This document shows positions 1 to 14,298 of a stretch of DNA of 21,421 nt, piece after piece (within the stretch, counting starts at the first letter, position 1; each line of letters opens with the position of its first letter). Both the position numbers and the translations under genes were made by a program. Under the pieces are notes generated by a model. That model was not told the DNA's origin, did not search any database, and saw nothing but the letters and a program-made list of their open reading frames with translations. Source of the DNA: Azolla pinnata (lineage: Eukaryota > Streptophyta > Polypodiopsida > Salviniales > Salviniaceae); NCBI GenBank assembly GCA_037176905.1, contig JBBBWG010027967.1, forward strand, positions 1 to 21,421. Direction: 5' to 3'.

Positions 1-73
<73 letters not shown>
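1..73. repeat. (TC)n microsatellite
   Basis: An uninterrupted TC dinucleotide run fills the left edge of the window and continues beyond it, so its full length is unknown. It runs straight into a telomere-like repeat. A second, less pure CT run lies at 183-231. Confidence 0.97.
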
Positions 74-77
<4 letters not shown>

Positions 78-178
78 AAACCCTAAACCCTGGTCTTAGA
101 ATCGGGGGTTTAACCCAAAACCTAAAACCCAAAAACCCTATACCCAAAAACCCTAAACCCTAAACCCTGGTCTTAGAA
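74..178. repeat. interstitial telomere-like repeat, duplicated block
   Basis: Two CCCTAAA units followed by CCCTGGTCTTAGAA occur at 74-101, and the identical 28-bp block returns at 151-178. Between them is degenerate CCCAAAA/CCCTATA sequence. The plant telomere unit is CCCTAAA, but only a few units are present and they are embedded in TC repeat and unique DNA. This is an interstitial or subtelomere-derived tract, not a chromosome end. Confidence 0.9.
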
Positions 179-201
179 GATCTCTCTAAAGATCTCTCTC
201 C

Positions 202-232
<31 letters not shown>

Positions 233-471
233 CGTTGATGTCGTATAACTACTACGCTTTCAAGCCACCGGCCTCTCCCGACGACGGTCTGCGGATCGAA
301 ATACGGTTGGTGGTCGATATTGGCCGCTTGCCATAGCCGTATAATACTCCGTATATTTCATCAGATCTTGCCTAGTCCATCGCCCGTTTAATTGCTCCTG
401 ACCACAATGCTCACGGGCCACAGTTACATGTCATCCAGCTGTCTCATGTCTGTCCGTGCTAGCAGTAGTAC

Positions 472-547
472 GCATCACCATCATCATCATCATTATCACC
501 ACCCTCATCACCATCATGACCTTCATCATGACCATCATCATCATCAT
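472..547. repeat. CAT/CAC triplet tract
   Basis: Imperfect CAT and CAC triplets, broken by GACC and TTAT interruptions. One frame reads poly-His on the plus strand, but there is no conserved flanking coding sequence, so I read this as a microsatellite. Confidence 0.9.
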
Positions 548-2265
548 CGCTCGCTAGCTCGCTTGCTCCTTTCGACGTGATCGATCCGTCGACGGTCTCC
601 GTCCATGAAACACAGCTGAGAATATACTACGTCTTCTGCGCCCTCGGTCCAAGCTTTTTCAGCTAGCTGATCGGTCGTTGATCATCTAGTGTCTGATGAT
701 ATGATCAGATGCGATATTCAGAGATCGCTGATGATGATAACGATGATCATCTGATCCCCGCGCGGACGTTTTGACCTATTCTGCGCTTGCAGCTGCTGCT
801 GCTGCACCTCATCATTCCAAACCGATCATCATCATGATCATCAGCATCAGTATCGTCGTCGTGCTTCGTCGATATGCTAACTCCTCTACAGTCCGGCCGC
901 AGCTAATTCCTCCACTGTGATGATCCCGGTCCCTGCATCCGATTCTGATGACCACATGAAATGGTAGAGTTGATTAATATCGACCTCCAAGTCTCATTCG
1001 ACCTCGATCACAACAATGGGCTGGGTTTGCATGCACCGTCTCGATCTTATGATTAGATCAATCATGAACGGCGCTGCACTAGTGCATCTCATCATCATAA
1101 TCCCTGACCAGAATCTTCAGTAATTATATTGAGCCGCCCAATATAATCATCGATCACCTTTCCATCAGACTAGATCTGCAAACGGCTGAAGCTTAGTGTC
1201 ACGTCTAATTCATAATCACAACAATTATATAGCCTTGCAATATTCAGGTCATGTGATGTTGGTCATGATTTTCAAATCGTGCGATGGACGTCCGCCATAT
1301 AATCTTTATCCTCTGATTCTCAAATCATGCAGAGTATTCCTGCAGTTACACTAGTTAATCCAGCGGCCTAATTATGCTAGCGATCGGTGCTACTACTTAC
1401 AGTCAGCCCATCACCAATCGGCCAGTGCAGCATGTAAAATACAGCATTATTAGCCTATTTATTTACAATGATTGAAGATCAGGGCGCGATTAATCGAACC
1501 ATAATCTTCCACAATTAGGATTTGATTGCTTCTCGTGTAAGTACGCTGCAGTAAAGTACGAGGATATTCATCAGTTTTAAGCAGAGGCTCCAGTTAGTTG
1601 ACGTAGCTTGTCAATCGAACGTAAATCAATGATCAATGAATGAGCATCACTAGCAGTACCGGAAAGAAACGAATGGTGCTGACATATTTTAGACGGCCGG
1701 GGAGCACTAGTAGTAATTGATCGATCAATTGTAAGGCTATATCTATCATGATTTTCATGACTTCGTCGCAAGAGCTGGCAATCGCCCAACAGCTCAGCTG
1801 CTGCTGATCAGATCTGCGTGTGGACCTAGTGCGAAGTGGGCTCCGATCGGATCATCGACTAATTAGTGCATGCAATGAATGCGCTTGGAGTATATGATCC
1901 GAATCATATTGCTGCATGTGCATATAATATATATGTATATAGTCTTTTCCAGATCAATCGATTCGGGAAATATATGGAATGCCTTTCAGATCATCAAAAA
2001 AAATCGTGTGGCGTGTGCGAATCGATGCAAATTCGAACTAAAAATATTTCAAAAAACTTGTGGTCGGGATGTAATTCTGCGCAAACCCCAGACAAAAACA
2101 GCAATGACTAGACACAGGAATTATAGTTATTATTATAATTATTGGAATGCTAGATTCATGTCAACTTGTCTGAAGCACCTTTTGATCCGGCCACGCAGCA
2201 TATTAAATCTTTGATCGGCTATATAGTATAAGAATTGCTCAAGGTAGCGTCCTCACCCATCATAA

Positions 2266-2312
2266 TCAGCATCATCATCATCACCACCACCACCACCATC
2301 ACCATCATCATC
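2266..2312. repeat. CAT/CAC triplet tract
   Basis: A run of ATC, ACC and CAT triplets, of the same type as the tracts at 472-547 and 14030-14263. No coding context is visible. Confidence 0.9.
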
Positions 2313-2639
2313 ATCCATCTTGACATGCATCCGGCGCTTTTGTCATTGAATGTTTGCCCCCAAAAACGATCGTGGTAGATAGCTCTAATGTATTTGCTTA
2401 TAGCCGGGCCACTTTAGTACAGATGCGGAAGGTAGACGTCTAGCGCTAGACTTATAAATAGCTACTAGCATTTTGATCGTCACGGCTCCATATTGTTATG
2501 CATTGATCAAGATTCATGGAGTCGATGCAGTTCACCCTGTTTTTTTTTTACATATGCAATCGATATTTATGCTACGTACTTTTAATGATGAATGCAGTTC
2601 ATATATTAACCATCTGCACGCAAGCAATATATAATATAG

Positions 2640-3072
2640 CTGGGAGAATTACCAAAAAAACAACGCCTCACCAAATTATAAATTACAATTTTAAAAACCT
2701 ACTGAAATCAGAAATTACAAATCAAACGCCTAATCTTTATCTTCCACCAAAAATTAACACAATTAATTCCACTGGTATTGCTTTTATTCCTAATCACTTC
2801 CCACTGATTGATACTAATCGATTCCCTTACTATATTCGATTAACAAAACTTGGTAATTTTAAAGTCTAATTAATTAATTAAACACGTTAATTTGGTATTA
2901 ATGAAGTAACTGAGCGTTAATCAAGTCGTTATTTTGATGTTAATTGAACTTACAACTAATTAGTTTGGTGTTAATCAATCAATTATGCATTAATTTGTAA
3001 TTTCTAGTTTTAGTAAGCCTTACAATGTAATTTCATATAAATTTGTAAGGCGGTGCTTTTGGTAATTCTCCC
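2640..3072. mobile_element. MITE copy 1, Mutator-like by its TSD length
   Basis: A 433-bp AT-rich element. It has a perfect 16-bp terminal inverted repeat, GGGAGAATTACCAAAA at 2642-2657 and its reverse complement at 3057-3072. A 10-bp direct repeat, TATAATATAG, flanks it at 2630-2639 and 3073-3082, with two extra bases (CT) between the left repeat and the TIR. There is no transposase coding capacity. The interior carries repeated GTTAAT/ATTAATT words. A 9-10 bp target duplication is typical of Mutator-like elements; that superfamily assignment is inference. A related copy lies at 4383-4831 in the same orientation. Confidence 0.88.
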
Positions 3073-3082
3073 TATAATATAG

Positions 3083-4382
3083 GGTGATTCATGATCAGCA
3101 GGTACTAACTACTGTTGGATTTTGCCGCCGGCCATGCGATCATTATTGTGAAAAATCCTTCCAAGGGCGATTTCAATGGTAATAGTTAACAGGGTTTTGG
3201 TAGTGATTAGCTAATCTTCATTGGACAATAATATAGATCGAAGGACTATGGCAGGTGGCGATCATCATGGCTAGTAATTAAAGCTCCAATTAAACTGCAG
3301 GAACCGACCTGCAGCTCGATCGATCATGCCGGCGTCAACAGAAAAAGCTTGCTAGAATTAGTTGTCCTGCACCTAACTAATTTAGCTGCCCGTGGTTTGG
3401 AATTGGTAGAAAAAAACACAGCTTTTATTAGTAATTCACTGTCATTTTTCTTGGTGATATTGATGCAGCGATGGATCTGCAATATATAAATCCTGTGCAG
3501 AATGCGTTCTCATCAAGATCAGTTCAGCTACCATTTGAGGGTCGGCTCTCTAAGAGGCCGATTTGCAGCATTCATCAATAGCCTAATCGATCAGAGAATT
3601 GTAACTACTCAACAAGAATATCATTATTAAAGATGATCCGCGACTATCGATATCATTCAGCTACAAGCTTCTGCTGCTTATCTGTCGTTGCACTAGACGT
3701 GATTGGGGGCCACTCCAATTCCTGTTCCATGGACGGTAGCTGGCCCGAAGACTTATAATTATATGTATCTATGCATCTTATTCCAAGCAAAAAAAAAAAG
3801 AACGAAAGCTTCTGACTAACGATATCACATGCAGGCATCTAAAGTGATTATAAGCAGTCGATCATTGGCGGCAAGACAGAGACAAAAGGATACAGCGATC
3901 ATTATCATCATCACCTATATTATTGGGCATACAAGTCAAAGGCAACCTACTATGTATATTTATTTACTTATTTATTTATATATATGGCGACCCAAAACAA
4001 GATCAATTTGATCCTGCGACAAGATTAATGTTAAAAGCTACGGTCGCAGTATAAGATCAATCTAACATTCTGCAGTCAGCTCAATAATCTGTCAATCCAT
4101 TCATGCGAGCATTCGATTTGTCATAATATAATCAGTAATTAATAGGAATCAATTACTCGCTTCTTCATAATTAAGGTGGTGTCATTTGATAAGCATGATT
4201 ATAATCATTGCAGCGAACTGGTGTAATTAATTATGCTTAAGTCGTTGTAACTTATAATTATTAACTAAAATGTAGCCATGATCTCATTAATTGCTAGTTT
4301 CATTGAGTACTTAACTAGAATGTAGGTATCTCATATTGTGCTAATTCCATTGTGTAATTAACTAAATTTCAGACATTCTTAA
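3083..4382. other. intergenic region, nothing recognised
   Basis: AT-rich DNA between the two MITE copies. I see no conserved reading frame, RNA gene or further element. Open frames of about 60 codons at 3653-3838 and 3829-4011 are compositionally random. Confidence 0.7.
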
Positions 4383-4831
4383 GGGAGAATTACTAAAAAA
4401 ACGTCTAACAAATTTATAAATTACATTTCAACGCCTACAAAAATCAGAAATTATAAATTAACGCCAACTTGAATCTTCCACTAAAAATTAGCACCCAATT
4501 AATTTTGTTGGTATAACGTTAATTGATTTTATTCCTAATCATTTCCCTCTAATTGATCCTAATCAATTCTCTTACTATATTCAATTAACAAAAGTTAGTA
4601 ACGATAGAATCCAATTAATTTATTAACACGTTAATTTGGTGTTAATAAATTAATTTAGCATTAATCAATTAATTGATTTGATGTTAATTGAGTATACAAT
4701 TAATTCATTTGGTTTTAATCAATTAATTGAGCGTTAATATTTTAAACTAGGCGTTAATTTGTAATTTGTAATTTTAGTATGCGTTGAAATGTAATTTATA
4801 TTTTTGTTTGGCGTTTTTTGGTAATTTTCTA
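4383..4831. mobile_element. MITE copy 2, same family as 2640-3072
   Basis: It begins GGGAGAATTACTAAAAAAAC and ends in a decayed inverted repeat (GGTAATTTTCT at 4820-4830). Along its length it matches copy 1 in order and orientation: ATCTTCCAC, ATTCCTAATCA, a TTACTATATTC word, CACGTTAATTTGGT, and GCGTTAATTTGTAATTT near the right end. The flanking 8-mers ATTCTTAA (4375-4382) and ATTTTTAA (4832-4839) match at 7 of 8 and may be an eroded target duplication. The weaker ends suggest it is older than copy 1. Confidence 0.82.
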
Positions 4832-5018
4832 ATTTTTAATAACTTTATTTTGAAACATCGATTTAATGACTTTATTTCTAATTCAATTGCAAATCAAGAA
4901 ACATTGAACATTTATTTTAAATGATATGTTTTCCGGTCAAAAAACAATTTTAGAATAAAAAAGATATAGATCAAAGGAATGTCTTCTTAAAAAATTGAAT
5001 AGCTCTTGCCTCTACTAC

Positions 5019-5156
5019 AAGAATTTCCAGTGGTTTTGATCAAATTTACATTTCTCAATATTCAAATAAAGTCTGTACTCTAAGAATTTCAAGTAGTTTT
5101 GATCAAGTTTACATTTCTCAAGATTTAAATCAAACCCAGAAGAATTTCAAATAATT
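5019..5156. repeat. degenerate tandem repeat, about 60 bp unit
   Basis: Three successive units start with AAGAATTTC at 5019, 5082 and 5140 and share a TTTTGATCAA..TTTACATTTCTCAA core. The third unit is truncated. No coding content. Confidence 0.75.
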
Positions 5157-6080
5157 TTGAAGATTCAAATCGAACCGCCATTCCCACATCGATGTAAGAT
5201 TTGAAGATTACCATGTCATCTAGACTCTAGATACACAACGGTGAACATGTCCAACAAATTATAAAAATTGTCACTAGTGTGCTCAAACTGGCTAGCATAT
5301 TTGTGACCCCAAAATGCATGATACTGCATTTGACTTGTTTGTATTAAAACGCGAAAAGCTAATGTTTTCTATTTGTATGCAGAACATTTAAAAAACACTT
5401 AAATCTTGAAGACGTAATTTTGAGGAATACGTGAATTCATTAAGGCATTTAATAAGTTTGTGCGATCAAAAACCAGTTATGAACAATGTCTTACTCAACC
5501 AATGACTGTTCGTCTAGAGTCAACTTCCTTTTACCTTGGAGAAGAATTGTTAAGAAACTCAGCAAAGAGCTAAACTGATTACGATTCTGTGGGATGTCCC
5601 TGGATCAAACTTGACAAATTTGTGTAGTATTTGATTATGCAATCGTCAAAATAGCCATAAATGCAGTGATGTAGCAAAACACTGCTAGAACTTGGGTACA
5701 TGTCACATACTAACAGCTCAAATCTTATAGACACGATTCTTTTATCTTTTCTGCTTGTAAGGAATACTAGAATACAAGTGGGGGAGGATGGATCCCAACA
5801 GTGGCCTTAATACTTCCAGTGGTACTGCTGTGCATAGCTGATTCAGCTCTTGTTCTTTTATGTTTATAATACACACATGGACCACCTTATTTCAAGGACC
5901 AGAACTTCCAGCTTCCCACACAATGCCCACAAGAAAAATACATGGGTTGATGTGGTGTATTGCAGTATGTATATATTGTGAGCCAAAAAAACTGGACTTT
6001 TTTCATGAGAAAGATGGAAGCCCCTCTCTCTCTTTCTATATCGATTCGTGAGAGAGATTTACCTGGTACATGTGGGAAAC
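5157..6080. other. intergenic DNA and 3' flank of the MAP kinase gene
   Basis: No gene is recognised. The part nearest 6080 must hold the 3' UTR of the minus-strand kinase gene, but I cannot place the polyadenylation site with confidence. The open frame at 5860-6051 lies in this 3' flank and has no recognisable similarity. Confidence 0.6.
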
Positions 6081-9780
<3,700 letters not shown>

Positions 9781-10320
9781 GATATAGATAATAAGTTAGG
9801 GCTCCTTGCAGGTTATTCTGCGGATTCTTGGGCATACTCTGGGAGTGCTTGCATGAAATGATCGGGGGTCTCCCTTTTGAAAAATGGTCGGAGTTGCCAA
9901 CATCCAGGCAACAGCAAGAAATGCACGAAGGATCCGGTGTTAAGCTTCCTCTACATTGACGATGACCTAGAACCAGATGTTCCAGACGACAAAGGCTTCT
10001 AGCTGCAAGAAGGATGTGGGGGGTTTTCCTCCCTTACAGAGATGGCACTTCCGGGAAGCGCATTGAATGAATTGCTTGTCTACATAGACATGAAACGGAT
10101 TCAAGTCCCAAACAAAGACATCGATTGCAGGAATACATACAGTGGGGCTGTCTCTGTAGACCCAGAATTGGGAAAGAGACAGGGAGAGGGAGAGGGGCAA
10201 AGGAATCTCGATGCAAGAAGCAAGCGGGCACATTCCTTGCGTGTATCCAGAATCCCTAAAAGAAAGAAGAGAGGGGGGGAACAATCAGGAATGCGAATAG
10301 CAGCAAGGCAAAGAGCTTAC
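9781..10320 (-). other. probable 5' UTR with intron of the MAP kinase gene
   Basis: On the minus strand CATTTCAAG at 10329-10321 is followed by GTAAGCTC, a strong donor at 10320. Candidate acceptors downstream are CCGCAG ending at 9818 and CTGCAAG nearer the start codon. This gives a leader intron of about 500 bp just before the coding exon. No protein coding is supported within the interval. Only transcript data can settle which acceptor is used. Confidence 0.6.
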
Positions 10321-10642
10321 CTTGAAATGGGGATTGGCCGGCGGTTGCATCGAGAAGCCTGCTGTGCTCCAGAAGCCGCCTGCGCGGTGAGGGAGAGGGG
10401 ACGTTGCGGGGAGATGGAAGGGGGCCTCTTCTGCTCCAGAGTTCGCTCCGAATGGCGCCTGCACTGTCTGTGAGGAGGCCCTGTGCGCTGCATCTGAAGG
10501 AGGGAAGGGAAGGATTGGAACAGGGGAAGAAGAAGAAGAAGAAGAAGAAGAAAGAAGCAGAGAAAGAAGAGGAAGAAGAAGAAGAAGAGAAAGAAGAAGA
10601 AGAAGGAAGAAGAAGAAGAAGAGAAAGAAGAAGAAGAAGGAA
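10321..10642 (-). promoter_or_regulatory. probable 5' UTR exon/leader of the MAP kinase gene, with TTC-rich tract
   Basis: Read on the minus strand, this is a pyrimidine-rich leader (CTT/TTC repeats, 10642-10526) followed by GC-rich sequence ending at the donor at 10321. It contains an ATG at 10350 followed by nine open codons up to the donor, which is a possible uORF. Pyrimidine-rich leaders are common near plant transcription starts. The exact start is unknown. A TATAAT at 10826-10821 (minus) is a weak TATA candidate. Confidence 0.5.
10526..10642. repeat. (GAA)n/(TTC)n microsatellite
   Basis: An imperfect GAA tract with AAAG and GGAA interruptions. Overlapping frames in it read poly-Glu/Lys on the plus strand and poly-Ser/Phe on the minus strand. 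These are repeat artefacts. The tract lies in the presumed leader of the kinase gene. Confidence 0.95.
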
Positions 10643-10744
10643 AGGGGCTTCCAAGTGGTTGGAATTGCACTCTTTTTCTCACCAAGATCCACATGTCTTT
10701 TCTCTACAGTTCTCAGTTCTTCTCTCTTCTGCCCTCTGCCCTCT

Positions 10745-10812
10745 GCTCTGGCTCTGATCTGGCTTTGGCTACTTACTGATCTGGCTATGGCTCTGATCTG
10801 GCTTTGGCTCTG
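10745..10812. repeat. short tandem repeat, TGATCTGGCTWTGGCT
   Basis: Three units share TGATCTGGCT, starting at 10755, 10777 and 10794, each followed by TTGGCT or ATGGCT. The array lies near the expected transcription start of the MAP kinase gene. Confidence 0.8.
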
Positions 10813-10861
10813 CTTATGCATTATAGGCGATGGTTCGGCTTGAACCTGAACCAAACCATTT

Positions 10862-11390
10862 AACCGGTTTAAAGCAGCTTACTGGCTTAGCAGTTCCGCT
10901 TGGTTCAGGTTCAGGTTCATGTTCAATTCAGGTTCATGTTCAGGTTCATGTTCAGGTTCAGGTTCAGGTTCAGGTTCAGGTTCGAGTTTTTTTAAATGGC
11001 TTGGTTTAGATTCGGTTTTGGTTTTGAGGTGTTGCAGGTTCGGCTTAACCGGTTCCAAGCCGGCTGCTAAACGGTTCCAAACCAGTTCCTCAACCAGCTC
11101 CAAAATTGTTTGAAAACTGAGAAATCTGATCTCGAAACCCGGGGACTAAATGTACAATATCCACTAAATTAAAATTCTAGCCCTATTTCACAATTTCTTA
11201 ACTGGCTTGAGCTTTTAACCGGGTTTGGGCCTAACCGGTTCCAAGTTTGACATTTCCTAAACGGTTTAAGTTTAAACAGTTTGGCTTAGGACCATGCCTT
11301 AGGTCCAACCGCCTAAGATTCACAACATACAAACACCGGCACAGAGACGCAATGCCCTTCTGTGGCTTTCAGCTTACAAACATGACCGGT
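10862..11390. repeat. GGTTCA hexamer array with clustered AACCGGTT motifs
   Basis: GGTTCA/GGTTCATGTTCA hexamers run from 10902 to about 10983. Around them AACCGGTT occurs at 10862-10869, 11047-11054 and 11233-11240, AAACGGTT at 11069 and 11259, and related AACCGG words at about 11215 and 11379. Such dense short motifs resemble subterminal repeats of plant DNA transposons, but I find no inverted ends or target duplication. Frames through the array read (Glu-Pro)n on the minus strand, which is a repeat artefact. Confidence 0.8.
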
Positions 11391-12141
11391 TGCGATCGAC
11401 GTTTTTTAAACACACGATTGCACGCATGAACTGTGTCCTGACCTGACCTGATGTTTATAGAATCGTATTTGCGCAATCTTGACAATGCACACGTACCTAT
11501 GATGTTGGAAGAGTCGCGAGCGTATTTAACATTATAAAAAATTCGGAAAAAGTCAATGAGAACATGAACCTAATCATCCGATCGCCGACAACGAGTCTGG
11601 GGGCGATCCAAAGGTCTATGACTGCAACATTCCAGCTGTGAACTCCACGGATTGGGATCGCATTTGTGTATGTAATGGCAAGTTGCAAGGACCTTTTCTC
11701 GATTACATGGATGACATCCAATGGCCTCTTGAATGGAATACAGTTTTTTTTCCGTGTATTATCTGTATAATGTGTCTGTGTACATGCGCACTCGTACGTT
11801 TTTTTTAATGTATGTATGTATGCATGCATATCTCAACAAAGCAATGATCGATGCAAAGCAAGGATCTTTGCCTCCAGTGGTTAGATCTATCAACGGCTTT
11901 GGTGAATAATCTTTTGAAAAAGCTCAACTCTCTGCCAATATTTTCGACCCATAGCCATTCATATAGCAGTTCATAGAGTGCAACAAGGAAAAGAGGATGT
12001 TCATCACACATTCATATGGCCACCTAAACCCTTTAATATCGTCGAATAATTGTAGCCCCAATGGCTTTGATGCACCGACTGATTCAAGTTTCCTAGATCT
12101 TATCTATACCGATATTGATCCACGAAGTATCTCTCAAGGTC
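11391..12141. other. intergenic DNA, possibly decayed retroelement interior
   Basis: No conserved protein is recognised on either strand. If the leader at 12473 belongs to a copia element read leftwards, this stretch would be its decayed interior. I could not match the frames here (for example 11805-12011 minus) to a gag or pol domain. Confidence 0.4.
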
Positions 12142-12473
12142 TTATAAATCATCTTGTGCCTTATCGGACTCCTCGTTGAAGGTTCGTTGATTCTTGTAAA
12201 TGTGACAATAAGTCTTGTTTGCCAAGTGGATTTCCTTCTCAAAATAACCTTCTTTAAGTTCCAGATGGTGCCTCTTGATTCTTAATATCATTACATACTC
12301 ATTGCATGTTGCAATGTTCCAACACTTGTTATGTATGTTGCCACTCGAAGATGACAAAGATCAACCATATATTGTGTCACAACCAGTGTTATATGTTCTA
12401 GTAAGATCATGGAAAAATCTAGCCCTTTCGATTTCATTACATGCATCTTCTTGTTCTAAAGGTTTTGATGCCA
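12142..12473 (-). mobile_element. retrotransposon primer-binding site and leader remnant
   Basis: On the minus strand TGGCATCAAAACC at 12473-12461 resembles the plant copia primer-binding site TGGTATCAGAGCC (complement of the initiator Met-tRNA 3' end). Its three mismatches are all transitions. Downstream, one minus-strand frame stays open to 12142 with a single internal stop, but I recognise no gag domain in it. The position directly after the LTR fits a 5' leader. Confidence 0.5.
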
Positions 12474-12475
12474 TT

Positions 12476-12925
12476 CTCACATACAATGGATTATCGTGTC
12501 ACTAGATAGCACATGTCTGTTCCACATACGACGCTCCAAAATATTTATCAACACGAGAAATACAATGCTATCATACAATGGTTATAAAGAATTAAAATAC
12601 TATGGTTACAGACAGATAAACGGACAAACAAGAATGAAATATATATTATTAGATTGATGGATAGAAAGTTTTGTTTACGTTGTGACCGTTTATAACCAAA
12701 GTTATCAGTACTAACAATCAAGACATCTCTAACACTAACTATAAGAGTAATTAAAAAACAACTAAATAACAAAACTAACTAACTATTGCATAAAAGCCAC
12801 TAAATAGCGATGCAACTAACTATTGCTACTTATAATAAGTTACTTTAATAAATTTAAGTTAAGGTGGTTACAAGGTAATAATTGTATCTATTATAATTAT
12901 ATGAATTGTAACTTTTAATAGCCCA
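12476..12925 (-). mobile_element. Ty1-copia LTR, decayed
   Basis: Minus orientation. A degenerate polypurine-like stretch (CACCTTAAGG) precedes TGGGCTATTAAAAG at 12925, a plausible LTR start. The region is AT-rich, with typical LTR words such as AATAATATATATTTCATTC near 12640. It ends just before the primer-binding-like site at 12473. The right and left limits are set by these flanking landmarks, not by a second LTR copy, so the 450-bp length is approximate. Confidence 0.55.
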
Positions 12926-13870
12926 CCTTAAGGTGAACAATCTTTTTAGTGTTACTTTTAAGTTTTAATCCAAATCTATTGCAACAATTATAAAGTTCTT
13001 ATTGCGTACAAGTTTTTGTAAGAAAATTTGTCTGGCACATAAATGAATATTGGATCTTCAAATTTTTTTTCTTGAAGATATCATGCATAAAGTTGCAATC
13101 TCTTGAATGTGATCATGCATAAAGTTACGATAAACTCTAATATGTTTGTTTTCGTTTGTAATTTTTTGATTTTCAAGTAACTTGATACTTGATTGATTAT
13201 CAATGTAGTAAATCCTCATTTTTTATAAGTTGAAGATATGTAATTCTTTTATTATTAATTTATTTATATTTCTTCTTTGGTTGCTATAAGTACTATTGCT
13301 ACATATTCGACTTAGATACTTAATGGTGTTACTAATGTTTGCCTTTTGCTTTCTCGTTCTACAATAACTTTTGCAAATGTGAAAACTATTCCCGAAGTTG
13401 ATCAAGATGTATCAATATCCCTTCCAATCCAAATCCATCCAATTGCCTGTGGTATATAAATATAACCATCAAGTTGGGATGAATATTAGAATTTAAAACT
13501 TTGATAGGTGAGAACCATGTTCTTAATGTGTTGAAGAAAACGAACTCATTAGGGAGCTTTCTAATGTTTTATGTCGTAAAGATTTTGCACAAATTTTGAT
13601 AAGAAACTGGCACAAAAGGACAAATTAGGCATTCTACAACTTATAATATGATACATTATGCTTCCCAATCTCTAACAATACAGTAGTGTTGTCATTTTTT
13701 GTTCTTCCATAGTTGTTTTCGGGCTGTCATTAATTTATAGAAGCTTACAATGAACTATCACAGGATGTTTGAATCGGTTTGAAATGAGTTTAATATCATA
13801 CCTTTCTAATATTTTTCATATTGTTTTTTCTATGATAGTGTTAATGTATCTTGTGTCCGATTCTAATCAG
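12926..13870 (-). mobile_element. Ty1-copia pol remnant with RNase H
   Basis: Minus-strand fragments fit the copia RNase H region in the right order. These are DIDTS-stop-STSGIVF (near 13410), then SKRQ...VEYVA....ATKE (near 13330-13280), then YIDNQSSIKLLEN and NKHIRVYRNF (near 13220-13100). They lie in different frames with several stop codons, so the gene is dead. The farther upstream part (13450-13870) shows no readable reverse transcriptase motif and the element is truncated there. Its 3' end leads into the LTR at 12925. Confidence 0.78.
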
Positions 13871-14029
13871 TGTCCTTGATCCCCAAAGAAAACTATAACG
13901 GTCCCAAGTTCTTAATAGGAAATCATTATTGTGATAATTAGGATATGAGCTTTCGATGTCAGGTTTTGTTCGAAGAAGTGTAAGGCCAAGTAGGTATGTA
14001 GTTTCAAATGTCACATTCTCAGTGATTGT

Positions 14030-14263
14030 CACCATCACCATCACCATCACCACCATCACCATCACCACCATCACCACCATCACCATCACCACCATCACCA
14101 TCATCATCATCACCATCATCACCACCACTATCATCACCCACAACTATTACCATCACCACCATCACCACCATCACCATCATCACCATCACCACCATCACCC
14201 ACAACCATCACCATCACCACCATCACCACCATCACCATCACCACCATCACCATCATTATCATC
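14030..14263. repeat. CAC/CAT triplet array upstream of the TMEM144-like gene
   Basis: About 230 bp of ATC/ACC/CAC triplets. A marker word ATCACCCACAAC occurs at 14133-14144 and 14194-14205, showing a 61-bp higher-order duplication. The array ends 36 bp before the start codon at 14299, so it probably lies in the 5' UTR or core promoter. Poly-His, poly-Ser/Pro and poly-Val/Met frames across it are repeat artefacts. Confidence 0.95.
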
Positions 14264-14298
14264 GTCCAAAACCTGCAAATCGCCCTTGCTCTGTAGCC

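Larger units (their letters stand above)
179..2629. other. intergenic region without a supportable gene
   Basis: No reading frame here looks like a conserved protein and no RNA gene is recognisable. The DNA is rich in GATC/ATGATCAT-like palindromic words. It holds a CT run (183-231), a CAT/CAC triplet tract (about 472-547), scattered CTG/CAT triplets (785-850) and a second CAT/CAC tract (2266-2312). Short open frames in the CAT tracts give poly-His strings, as such triplets must. Confidence 0.75.

Noticed and set aside
1..178. Chromosome end (telomere)
   Set aside because: Only a few CCCTAAA units are present, interrupted and flanked by other DNA. Similar tracts occur in both orientations later in the window.
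2516..2869. Plus-strand open frame of 117 codons
   Set aside because: It starts in unique AT-rich DNA and ends inside MITE copy 1. The related MITE copy 2 does not keep the frame.
10256..10854. Minus-strand frames of 125-189 codons rich in Ser and Phe
   Set aside because: They come from the GAA/TTC microsatellite. The region is better explained as leader and promoter of the MAP kinase gene.
10902..10983. CRISPR-like regular repeat (GGTTCA array)
   Set aside because: Units are contiguous hexamers without spacers and the genome is a plant. The minisatellite at 19854-20330 has anchors at irregular distances and its spacers are simple repeats.
11805..12011. Minus-strand open frame of 68 codons, possible retroelement protein
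   Set aside because: I could not match it to a gag or pol motif and it has no support from length or codon pattern.
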